A stretch of 40,560 bases of DNA from Sulfurihydrogenibium sp. (GTDB taxonomy: Bacteria; Aquificota; Aquificia; Aquificales; Hydrogenothermaceae): positions 1 to 40,560 of the forward strand of contig PNIU01000008.1 in the NCBI GenBank assembly GCA_002878035.1. The letters run 5' to 3'. The notes below the pieces were generated by a model. The model worked only from the letters and a program-made list of their open reading frames with translations. It searched no databases and was not told the DNA's origin. The translations under genes were made by a program, and so were the position numbers. Within the stretch, counting starts at the first letter, position 1, and the number at the start of each line of letters is the position of its first letter. Shown here piece by piece: positions 8,592-16,295 of this stretch.

Positions 8592-9995
8592 CTAACTTCT
8601 AAACTCTTCTGGGTTTACACCATACTTTTTTAAGAGTTTTTGCAAGGACTGTCTTTCTATGTTGGCAAGTCTCGCTGCTTTTGATATATTACCCTTAGTA
8701 AAAGAAAGTAGATTTTTTAAATATCTTGTAGTAAAGTCTATATCGTTTAACTTTTTTGCCAAATTGTAGTCAAAAATCATAGCTTTAGAGTTATCCTGTC
8801 CAGATATGTACGAAGGTATACAGGTTACGTCTATATACTCCTTTTTAGCAAGGGCAAGTATACAGGCTTCTCTAACCACGTTCTGAAGTTGTCTTACGTT
8901 TCCTTCCCAATTGTAGTTTATAAGAAGTTGTAAAGCTTCTTCTGTAAAACCTTTAATGTCAGTAGAGTAGTTTTTGTTAAAATCTTCCAGAAAGTGGTAA
9001 GCTAAAAGTGGTATATCTTCTCTTCTTTCCCTTAAAGGTGGAATTTCTATTTTTAAACCTTCCAGTCTAAAGTAAAGGTCCTCTCTAAACTTTCCTTCTT
9101 TTACAAGTTGTTTTAAATCTTTGTTTGTTGCGGCTATAACCCTTACATCAACTTTTTTTGATACAGTATCTCCTATCCTTCTAACTTCTTTATCTTGTAA
9201 AAATCTTAAAAATTTTGCTTGAAGGTCAAGGGGAAGTTCAGATATTTCATCTAAGAACACAGTTCCACCATCAGCCATCTCAAGTATACCCGGTCTATCA
9301 CTTTCAGCACCAGTATAGACACCTTTCTTAGCTCCGAAAAATTCTGATTCCATAACATCTTTTGATATGGTTGCACAGTTGATAGGTAAAAATATACGAT
9401 TTTTCCTATTACTTAACTGATAGATAGCCTTTGCTATAAGCTCTTTACCTACTCCACTTTCTCCGTAGATTAAAACCGTAAAATCAAAACTGGCAATTTT
9501 CTTTATATACTCTTTTATTTCCTGCATAGTTGGATTTACTGTGATTATACTGTCTAAAACTGACGAACTTTTTATAGCATTTAGATAGTTTTTGTAGTAG
9601 ATAGCATTTTTCTTCATTCTTGCAACTTCTATGGCTTGGTCTATAGTGTCCCAAACACTCTCTTGGTTAAAGTCTATAGGTTTAGAAAGATAGTCAAACG
9701 CACCGTGTTTCATACAGTCCACGGCAGTTTCAACAGTTCCGTAAGCAGTCAAAACGATAAAACTGCTTGTTTGATTATACTTTCTAACTTCTTTTAAAAA
9801 CTGGTCTCCACTCATTTGAGGCATCTTAAGGTCAGATATGATTAAATCGTAGTCATTTTGTTTCACCAACTCTACAGCTTCCTTAGGATTGGAAGATATA
9901 TCAACTTTATAACCTTCGTCTTCCAAAATTTCTTTAAAAGATACCAAGATATCTTCTTCATCGTCTACGACAAGTATGTATCCTTTACTGTTCAT
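8592..9995 (-). CDS. sigma-54-dependent response regulator (NtrC family)
   Basis: From the chosen start this is 467 residues. The receiver domain spans 1-120, with acidic pair Asp11/Asp12, phospho-acceptor Asp55 and Lys105. The AAA+ domain spans about 150-380, with Walker A GESGVGKE (178-185), the sigma-54 contact loop GVYTGA (225-230) and Walker B GGTVFLDE (243-250). A Fis-type helix-turn-helix closes the protein (NISKAARLANIERQSLQKLL). The loop differs from the usual GAFTGA at two places. I prefer ATG 9995 because GAGG lies just before it; an ATG at 10010 would add five residues but lacks a ribosome binding site. The gene overlaps the upstream kinase gene, so the two form one two-component system. 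No sigma-54 promoter was found in the window. Confidence 0.93.
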   Translation of the reverse strand: MNSKGYILVVDDEEDILVSFKEILEDEGYKVDISSNPKEAVELVKQNDYDLIISDLKMPQMSGDQFLKEVRKYNQTSSFIVLTAYGTVETAVDCMKHGAFDYLSKPIDFNQESVWDTIDQAIEVARMKKNAIYYKNYLNAIKSSSVLDSIITVNPTMQEIKEYIKKIASFDFTVLIYGESGVGKELIAKAIYQLSNRKNRIFLPINCATISKDVMESEFFGAKKGVYTGAESDRPGILEMADGGTVFLDEISELPLDLQAKFLRFLQDKEVRRIGDTVSKKVDVRVIAATNKDLKQLVKEGKFREDLYFRLEGLKIEIPPLRERREDIPLLAYHFLEDFNKNYSTDIKGFTEEALQLLINYNWEGNVRQLQNVVREACILALAKKEYIDVTCIPSYISGQDNSKAMIFDYNLAKKLNDIDFTTRYLKNLLSFTKGNISKAARLANIERQSLQKLLKKYGVNPEEFRS

Positions 9996-12000
9996 TTTCC
10001 TCACCCTCATAAAGTGGAAACTCTATAGTAAACTCAGTACCTTTTCCTTCCTCACTTTCAACATATATTTTACCACCGTGACTTTCCACTATTCTATAAC
10101 TTACCGATAGACCAAGTCCAGTTCCTTTTTCTTTCGTTGTAAAGAAAGGTTCAAATATCTTATCTATATACTGTGATGGTATACCAACTCCCGTATCCTT
10201 TATCTTAACAATGACTTTTTTGTTTTTCTTATCTTGCAGAATTTTAACGCTTATAGTTCCTTTATCTTCTATAGCTTCAATTGAGTTTATAAAAAGATTA
10301 ACAAAAAGCTGAACTAAGGCATTTTTATCTCCTTTTATATAGACTTTCTTTAAACTCTTTGAGAAAGTTATATGAGACTTTTCCGCCTGTAAAATAGAAA
10401 AATCTATAGCCTCTTCGATTACTTCTTTTAGGTCAACAATTTGAACTTTAGAGTAGTAAGGTTTAGTAAAATTCAAAAGTCTTTCTACTATATCGTTTGC
10501 CCTGTTTACGTTTCTTTCTATTCTTTCTATAATATCTATTAAATTGGCACTTTTTTCTTTACAATCCTTTTGAATTCTTCTTTTTAAAGAAAAAGCATTC
10601 TGATTTATAGCCGCAAGAGGATTTTTTACTTCGTGAGATATACCGGCTACTAACCTACCAACTACTGCAAGTTTTTCTGATTGTAGAATCTGATTTTCCA
10701 TCTCTTCTTTTTCTGTTATATCTTCAATGATCAAAACTATATTTTCTATATTACCTTCTTGACCTAAAATAGGTGATGCTTTTATTTCCCAGACTTTTTT
10801 GGGATGTTCTGAAACATAGAGTTTTTTTTCAAAGCTTTCTTTCGTTGCTATAACACTCTTTAAGTCGCTTTCTAAATCTTTAAATATATCAAAAACATCG
10901 AACAAATTTCCACTTTCTACATCTTTTCTCAACAAACTTTTTGCCAAAGCATTTATTAGTTCAATATCAAAATTTTCATTCAAAACAATTATTCCTATGT
11001 TTACAGATTCTATAGTTTTTTGAACTAAATCTCTTAATTTTATCTTCTCAAGTAGAAAATTAGTCTTTGCTATTGAAGTAGATATTGTGTTTGCATAAGT
11101 AATTAGAAACTCCATCTCTTCAGGTGTAAATTCAACCTTTGAGTAAACTCCTATCATACCTAAACTTTCATTTTCACTTCTTAAAGGTAAAAGAATAATT
11201 CTGTTATCTTCGTAAGAAGAAACAGTAGGTATTTCCATACTTGCATAAATTTTATAGTTAGGAAAGAAACCTTCCTTTTTTTGTATTTTTCCTTTTTCTA
11301 AGACCATAAATGCACCGCTGTAGCCAAGACTAACAAGTCCTTCTACTACTTTTTCAGCTATATCTGGAAGGGATATCTCTTTTACAGTGTATCCACTTAG
11401 TTTAAATAACTCTTTAAGTTTTTTATAGGCTGTTTGTAATTTTAACTCTAACCTCTCATACTCTCTTTTTATTTCACTGTCCATAGTTTTAACTAAATTA
11501 AGCTTAAACTTTTCTTTTTCTTCTTCTATCTTTCTAAGGTAAGAAAAAATCTCATAGAAACTTACTGCAACTATAAGCAAAGCTAAAGATAAAAACTCGT
11601 TAACATAGGATAAAACAATTTCAAATACGAGAAAAATATAAAATAAGGAAGTTAAATTTTGAATATTAAAAACAAAGTAAGGAAGAAAGGACAAAGGTAA
11701 GACAAGGTTTCTTAGAATTGGGAAATAATAACCAACAAAAGTTAAAATAAAGTAGTATACAAATAATCTTACTGCGTTTTTGGTTTCAAGTTTATAAAAA
11801 TGGTAGGATACAATAAAAAAAATTATGAAGGGAAAAAGTGTGATTTTATAGTTTCCTCTCTCAAGTCCTATTTCGAATATAGAAAGTATAAAAGCGGCTA
11901 AAATATAGTAAGTTCGTTTTTCTCTAAGTTCACTCTCTATATTCTTTACAAGGTAAAAAGTAAGAAAGTAAACTATCCAACCTGTTAGTAAAACCTCCAC
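9985..12000 (-). CDS. multi-pass membrane sensor histidine kinase
   Basis: This kinase is the likely partner of the overlapping sigma-54 activator. The 671 residues read as about five to six membrane helices (1-155), a charged coiled-coil linker (155-205), a GAF-like domain (about 210-320), a PAS-like domain (325-430), then HisKA with His456 in GISHEVKNPL. The HATPase domain follows, with an N-box near NLFINSIEAI and a GTGLGLS box. The layout recalls PrsK-type and other NtrB-like kinases, but no other gene of such systems is here. The start is GTG at 12000; the upstream ribosome site is weak, so the exact start is uncertain. The gene follows the nitronate monooxygenase-like gene by 20 bases. 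Confidence 0.9.
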   Translation of the reverse strand: MEVLLTGWIVYFLTFYLVKNIESELREKRTYYILAAFILSIFEIGLERGNYKITLFPFIIFFIVSYHFYKLETKNAVRLFVYYFILTFVGYYFPILRNLVLPLSFLPYFVFNIQNLTSLFYIFLVFEIVLSYVNEFLSLALLIVAVSFYEIFSYLRKIEEEKEKFKLNLVKTMDSEIKREYERLELKLQTAYKKLKELFKLSGYTVKEISLPDIAEKVVEGLVSLGYSGAFMVLEKGKIQKKEGFFPNYKIYASMEIPTVSSYEDNRIILLPLRSENESLGMIGVYSKVEFTPEEMEFLITYANTISTSIAKTNFLLEKIKLRDLVQKTIESVNIGIIVLNENFDIELINALAKSLLRKDVESGNLFDVFDIFKDLESDLKSVIATKESFEKKLYVSEHPKKVWEIKASPILGQEGNIENIVLIIEDITEKEEMENQILQSEKLAVVGRLVAGISHEVKNPLAAINQNAFSLKRRIQKDCKEKSANLIDIIERIERNVNRANDIVERLLNFTKPYYSKVQIVDLKEVIEEAIDFSILQAEKSHITFSKSLKKVYIKGDKNALVQLFVNLFINSIEAIEDKGTISVKILQDKKNKKVIVKIKDTGVGIPSQYIDKIFEPFFTTKEKGTGLGLSVSYRIVESHGGKIYVESEEGKGTEFTIEFPLYEGEENEQ

Positions 12001-12020
12001 ATCTTTACCACTTTAATATG

Positions 12021-13154
12021 TTATTTGGTAACAACCTCTGTTTCTAAAGGTTCTTCCTGACCGGAAGGTATTCCTTCAACAAGCTCTCTTATAAGGTCTT
12101 TTACGTGGACAAGTCTTTTTATTCTATAACCGTTAGCTCCTGAGAAAAACAGACCTGTCTCAACTCTTCCAAGGTAAGCGTCTCCAAGTCTATCTGCTAT
12201 ACAGTATCCAACTTTTTTAGCTTCTTCTCCATGGTTACAAGGCACTACACAGTTAGATATACATTTAACCTCAGGGGCAGTACCTCTTTCTATATCTTTT
12301 ATCAACTTTGTAACTATACCTCTTGCAGGATAACCAACAGGAGATTTTAGAAGGACTATATCTTCCTTTTTGGCATTTATGATAACTTTTTTAAACTCTG
12401 GAGAAGCATCACACTCATAGGTTCCTACAAACCTTGTTCCCATCTGAACTCCAGCAGCTCCTTGAGATATGTACCACTCTATATCCTCTTTACTCCATAT
12501 TCCCCCTGCAACTATAACAGGAAAATCTCCCCACATATCCCTTTCTTTTAATACTTCAGGAAGGAGGTTTTCAAGTTGAAACTCTGGTTTAAAACAGTCT
12601 TCGTAAGGTATTCCTTGATGACCCCCAGAAAGAGGACCTTCTAAAACTACGGCATCTGGAAGTCTGTTATACTTTTTAGTCCAGTGTTTACATATAACTC
12701 TTAAAGCTCTCGCCGATGAAACAATTGGAACCAAAGCAACATCAGAACCAGCAGCATACTCTGGTAATCTTAAAGGTAGTCCTGCACCAGATATGATTAT
12801 ATTAGCACCAGCCTCTATAGAGTCCCTTACAACTCTGTCATAATCTGTGATAGCACAAAGTATATTAACGCCTATTATAGCCTTTTCTCCACCTGCTATC
12901 TCTTTAGCATCTCTTATTATACGTGTTAGAGCTTCTTTGTTATGTATGTATTTGCTACCTACAGGTCTTCCGTCTTTAAGCTTAACGTAGTTTGGATACC
13001 TGTATCCAGTTCCTACCGAAGAGACAACTCCAAGGCAGCCATACTTACTTACAGTTCCAGCCAGATTCTCCCACGATATACCTACTCCCATACCACCTTG
13101 AATTATTGGATACTCTATTTCATACTTTCCTATTCTTAAAGTAGGTAAAGCCAT
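12021..13154 (-). CDS. nitronate monooxygenase-like FMN protein (NPD family)
   Basis: This is a TIM-barrel flavoprotein of the 2-nitropropane dioxygenase/FabK family. Visible hallmarks are YPIIQGGMGVGISW near residues 15-28, the GLP loop of the FMN pocket, and VIVAGGI...GAAGVQMGTRF near 215-240. The C-terminal CISNCVVPCNH...GYCIADRL block is shared by a subgroup of nitronate monooxygenase-like enzymes. The real substrate is unknown; FabK-type enoyl-ACP reductase is a weaker alternative. The length of 377 is normal for the subgroup. AAAGGAG precedes the ATG. It sits in a run of minus-strand genes between an unknown protein and the kinase gene. Confidence 0.8.
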   Translation of the reverse strand: MALPTLRIGKYEIEYPIIQGGMGVGISWENLAGTVSKYGCLGVVSSVGTGYRYPNYVKLKDGRPVGSKYIHNKEALTRIIRDAKEIAGGEKAIIGVNILCAITDYDRVVRDSIEAGANIIISGAGLPLRLPEYAAGSDVALVPIVSSARALRVICKHWTKKYNRLPDAVVLEGPLSGGHQGIPYEDCFKPEFQLENLLPEVLKERDMWGDFPVIVAGGIWSKEDIEWYISQGAAGVQMGTRFVGTYECDASPEFKKVIINAKKEDIVLLKSPVGYPARGIVTKLIKDIERGTAPEVKCISNCVVPCNHGEEAKKVGYCIADRLGDAYLGRVETGLFFSGANGYRIKRLVHVKDLIRELVEGIPSGQEEPLETEVVTK

Positions 13155-13183
13155 CTTAAAACTCCTTTAATTTTATTTAAAGT

Positions 13184-13576
13184 TTATTCTTCGTCTGGTA
13201 AGGCTTTTTTTGCTTTTAGTATGTTTAAAATCTGTGTGTAAAACTCCGGTTCTCCAAGTTGAAACGCAAGACTGTCTATAACATACCTATCTTTCTGTTT
13301 GTATCCTTTAGCTATATAATCGGCTACAAAGACGCCTGGTCTTCTCTTATGTTCGTAGGCAATTTGACCTAAAACTCCAATATCGTTTTTGTTTATTTTG
13401 TAAACAAAGTCAATACCTAATATGGTTTTAACGGCAAAATTTGCAAGTATGTGGTCCTCTAACGCCTTCCTTATAGCTTCTCTTTCATCTAACGTTTGAT
13501 TTTGTGATTCTTTACTATCCTGTGTTAAGTTTTCTTCGTCGTTGTTATCAAAAGTAAACTTTACAATCTTTGCCAT
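13184..13576 (-). CDS. conserved-looking 130-residue protein, function unknown
   Basis: I do not recognise this protein. Residues 1-30 are polar and probably disordered (many Asn, Gln, Glu, Asp, Ser). The remainder looks like a compact mixed alpha/beta domain that includes GIDFVYKINKNDIG and YEHKRRPGVFVADYIAKGY. It has no membrane segment, signal peptide or cysteines and ends in an acidic DEE tail. The ATG is backed by GGAGG four bases upstream. It lies ten bases after the transporter gene and 29 before the flavoprotein gene, so it is probably co-transcribed with them. Confidence 0.8.
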   Translation of the reverse strand: MAKIVKFTFDNNDEENLTQDSKESQNQTLDEREAIRKALEDHILANFAVKTILGIDFVYKINKNDIGVLGQIAYEHKRRPGVFVADYIAKGYKQKDRYVIDSLAFQLGEPEFYTQILNILKAKKALPDEE

Positions 13577-13586
13577 CTATCCTCCA

Positions 13587-14852
13587 TCAGTAAAGAGGTT
13601 TTTTGTAAGTCTCTTTAACAAATAAAGTAGTTATAAAAACTATAAACGCAACTATGATAAGGTAAAAAACAATAGACAAAGGATTCTGAGTTTTAGATAT
13701 TAGATAAGTTGCTACCATAGGAACAGTTCCTCCAAAGATACCAAGAGCAGTGTTATAACCTACAGAAAAAGCTGTATTTCTAACGTCTGCAGGAAAAAGT
13801 TCTATCAAAAACGTAGGTAAAATAGCCATAAAACCAGATGATATTACCGCAAAAAGGACATGTCCCAAGACAACGTTTAAAACTTGTCCAGTTAAAATCA
13901 ACTTAAACAGAAATACAGACGCAACAGTATATAGAAACGTTGCCGAAAGAATTAAAGGCTTTCTTCCAACTTTATCAGACAGATGAGCCATAACTGGAAT
14001 AAGTACAGCTAAAACAAGCATAGCAAAACTGTTTATAAATAAAGCTTTTGACGGTTCTATATTTAAAACTTTTTGATAAAAGGTAGGCATATAAACAAAC
14101 AGCAAGAAAAAAGCCACACCTTGTAAAGAACTAAAAATAATAGCCAAAATTAACTCCTTTGGATGGTGGATAAATGTTTTTAAAAGAGGATTTTTTGATT
14201 TATTCTCTTCCTCTATAGCTAAAAATATCGGCGTTTCTTCTGCTTTTTTCCTAAGGTAAATTCCTACAAAAGCAAGAACTATACCAAATAAAAATCCTAT
14301 CCTCCAGCCAAACTCTTCTAAAGTATTTTTATCAAAGACAGCATTTAAAAAAGCTCCCATTAAAGAACCAAACATTATACCTATAACGGCTCCAAGTAAG
14401 TTTATACTTCCATAAAAACCTCTCCTTTCAGATGGAGCATGCTCTACAACAAAAGAAACGGAAGTTGTATACTCTCCACCTGTAGAGATACCTTGAAGAA
14501 TTCTTAAAAACACCAAAATAATTGGAGCTAAAATGCCTATTTCTTGGTAAGTAGGTAAAAGTCCTATTAAGAACGTAGGAATTGCCATTAGAAATATAGA
14601 CAAAATCAAAGCTTGCTTTCTACCGTATTTGTCACCTATGTATCCAAGTATAACTGAACCTAAAGGTCTAAAGAAAAAACCTACCGCAAAAGCTCCGAAA
14701 GAAGCTAAAAGAGAAACAGTCTCATTATCTGAAGGAAAAAATAATTTTGAAAGGACAACAGCTAAGTATCCATAAAGAGTAAAATCATACCACTCTAATA
14801 TGTTGCCTACCATTCCGGATAAGGCAACTTTTCTATATGAAGCTTTTTCCAT
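13587..14852 (-). CDS. MFS transporter, metabolite:H+ symporter (MHS) type
   Basis: The 421-residue protein has twelve predicted membrane helices. MHS-family marks are the N-terminal GNILEWYDFTLYGYLA, the loop motif GYIGDKYGRKQALI between helices 2 and 3 with a repeat LSDKVGRKPLIL in the second half, and RILQGISTGGEYTTSVSFVVE. Relatives import citrate, alpha-ketoglutarate, shikimate, proline or betaine; the substrate cannot be read from sequence. The ATG is preceded by AGAAGAG. It starts 38 bases after ccdA ends on the same strand and is followed closely by the 130-residue unknown gene. Confidence 0.88.
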   Translation of the reverse strand: MEKASYRKVALSGMVGNILEWYDFTLYGYLAVVLSKLFFPSDNETVSLLASFGAFAVGFFFRPLGSVILGYIGDKYGRKQALILSIFLMAIPTFLIGLLPTYQEIGILAPIILVFLRILQGISTGGEYTTSVSFVVEHAPSERRGFYGSINLLGAVIGIMFGSLMGAFLNAVFDKNTLEEFGWRIGFLFGIVLAFVGIYLRKKAEETPIFLAIEEENKSKNPLLKTFIHHPKELILAIIFSSLQGVAFFLLFVYMPTFYQKVLNIEPSKALFINSFAMLVLAVLIPVMAHLSDKVGRKPLILSATFLYTVASVFLFKLILTGQVLNVVLGHVLFAVISSGFMAILPTFLIELFPADVRNTAFSVGYNTALGIFGGTVPMVATYLISKTQNPLSIVFYLIIVAFIVFITTLFVKETYKKPLY

Positions 14853-14890
14853 TTACACTCTTCTTTAGTTTTTAAAAGATTATTATACCA

Positions 14891-15739
14891 TCAACCAAGC
14901 ATAGATGAAATCTTTTCAAAGTTCCCTGTCATAAGTAGTATGCCTATAAGTATGAGTAGAATTCCACCAACAATTTCTATAATAAGGAAGTATTTTCTAA
15001 CAACACTGAAAAACTTAAAGAATAGGTTTATAGCTGCAGCCGTAAGTATGAAAGGAATACCAAGACCCATAGAGAAAGCAAACAGAAGAAGCATACCTTG
15101 GTTTACAGTTTCCTGTTGAGATGCAACAAGTAAGATAGCTCCAAGTATAGGACCTATGCAAGGTGTCCATCCAAGAGCAAACGCAAGACCTACCAAAAAA
15201 GCTCCTATCGGACCCGGTGGTTTTTTCCTAACTTCCGTAGTTTTTTGTTCGTAAAGTATCTTATAAGCCCCTGAAAAGTAAAAAACGGATAGAGCTATAC
15301 CAAGTAGTAAAACAAAAAAGCCAGTTGAGAAATACTGTTTTGTTGTAAAAACTTCGTAGAGGTAGTAAACTATGGAAAGTCCAGACACACCTAAAACAAA
15401 CATCTTTGCCTTCTGAGACTGAAGAATACCAGTAAAGTGAATACCCAGAATTATAACTACTATAGCGGCTATTTTGGATATGACAGATTTATACTCCTGT
15501 AAAAACTGTCCAACAAACGTTGAGGCAGCTCCAAGTAGAGTAAATACCAAAGAAAAACCTAAAACGAAAGCAACGGCAGATAAAACAGTCTGCCAGTCTA
15601 TTTTTTTAGTAGAATCGGCAGAGGTTGCAGAAACCCCAGAAATGTATGCTATATAACCGGGTATTATAGGCAAAACGCAAGGAGATAAGAAAGCAACTAT
15701 TCCACCTAAAAATGCAGCCCATAAAGTCAAGTTTTCCAT
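14891..15739 (-). CDS. ccdA: CcdA/DsbD-type thiol:disulfide transporter
   Basis: CcdA moves reducing power across the membrane from cytoplasmic thioredoxin to periplasmic thiol proteins. The two redox cysteines stand in the usual settings: Cys21 in FLSPCVLPIIPGY and Cys194 in GWTPCIGPILGA. Six to eight membrane helices fill the 282 residues. The protein lacks the periplasmic domains of full DsbD. It starts two bases after the stop of the TlpA-like gene, with AGGAG seven bases upstream, so the two are one unit: TlpA is the likely partner receiving electrons, for cytochrome c maturation or disulfide repair. Confidence 0.92.
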   Translation of the reverse strand: MENLTLWAAFLGGIVAFLSPCVLPIIPGYIAYISGVSATSADSTKKIDWQTVLSAVAFVLGFSLVFTLLGAASTFVGQFLQEYKSVISKIAAIVVIILGIHFTGILQSQKAKMFVLGVSGLSIVYYLYEVFTTKQYFSTGFFVLLLGIALSVFYFSGAYKILYEQKTTEVRKKPPGPIGAFLVGLAFALGWTPCIGPILGAILLVASQQETVNQGMLLLFAFSMGLGIPFILTAAAINLFFKFFSVVRKYFLIIEIVGGILLILIGILLMTGNFEKISSMLG

Positions 15740-15741
15740 AC

Positions 15742-16215
15742 TTAAGCTCCTTGGTTGACTTGCTTGTCTATAGCTTCTTTTATTTTTTCTACAGGTTGCG
15801 GACCGATGAATATTTTTACAATAGTGTTATCTTTCCCGATTACGTAAGTTATTGGAGTTCCTATTATCCTATACTTTTCGTTAACTTGGTAGTTTCCTAT
15901 TAAAACAGGAAATGAAAATCCTATCTCTTTTTTTACATTTTTTATCTTTTTTGGGTCGTCAGTATCTATAACGATTCCATAAAACTTAACTTTTCCTTTG
16001 TACTGTTGGTAAAGTTTTTCTAAATCTGGAAGTTCCTTTCTACAGGAGTGGCAAGTGGTAGCCCAAAAGTTAAGAACAACAATATCATTTTTTAGGTCAG
16101 AAAGTTTTACTACTTTACCGTCTTCATCTTTCAGTTCAAAATCCGGCGCTTTCATCGCAGCAAATGAAAAGCTGTAAAGTAAGAGTATAAAAACAGTAGC
16201 GATAAGCCTTTTCAT
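15742..16215 (-). CDS. TlpA/ResA-like periplasmic thioredoxin
   Basis: The 157-residue protein has a signal peptide (about 1-19, MKRLIATVFILLLYSFSFAA) and one thioredoxin fold of the AhpC/TSA-Redoxin type. The redox motif is Cys55-His-Ser-Cys58 in NFWATTCHSCRKELP, and the cis-proline loop is GTPITYVIG. The residue before the first cysteine is Thr where most relatives have Trp. It is the first gene of a pair with ccdA, from which it should receive electrons in the periplasm. GAGG lies seven bases before the ATG. An inverted repeat at 16275-16292 lies in its upstream region. Confidence 0.9.
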   Translation of the reverse strand: MKRLIATVFILLLYSFSFAAMKAPDFELKDEDGKVVKLSDLKNDIVVLNFWATTCHSCRKELPDLEKLYQQYKGKVKFYGIVIDTDDPKKIKNVKKEIGFSFPVLIGNYQVNEKYRIIGTPITYVIGKDNTIVKIFIGPQPVEKIKEAIDKQVNQGA

Positions 16216-16274
16216 ATGCGAACCTCTTTAAAGATTTCTTAACACTTAAAGTTAAAAATATTTAACCACAAAGT

Positions 16275-16292
16275 ATATGATTGCTATCATAT
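16275..16292. promoter_or_regulatory. inverted repeat ATATGAT-TGCT-ATCATAT, possible CRP/FNR-type operator
   Basis: Seven-base arms (16275-16281 and 16286-16292) flank a 4-base centre. The half-sites ATGAT-N4-ATCAT differ by one base each from the FNR box TTGAT-N4-ATCAA. It lies four bases after the RND pump stop and about 60-77 bases before tlpA, in the only sizeable gap in this stretch, so it could control tlpA-ccdA. A weak AT-rich hairpin is the other reading. Confidence 0.35.
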
Positions 16293-16295
16293 TTA

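Noticed and set aside
9985-12000. Assignment of the kinase as PrsK of a PEP-CTERM system
   Set aside because: The domain order is similar, but no PEP-CTERM, exosortase or exopolysaccharide gene is present in the window.
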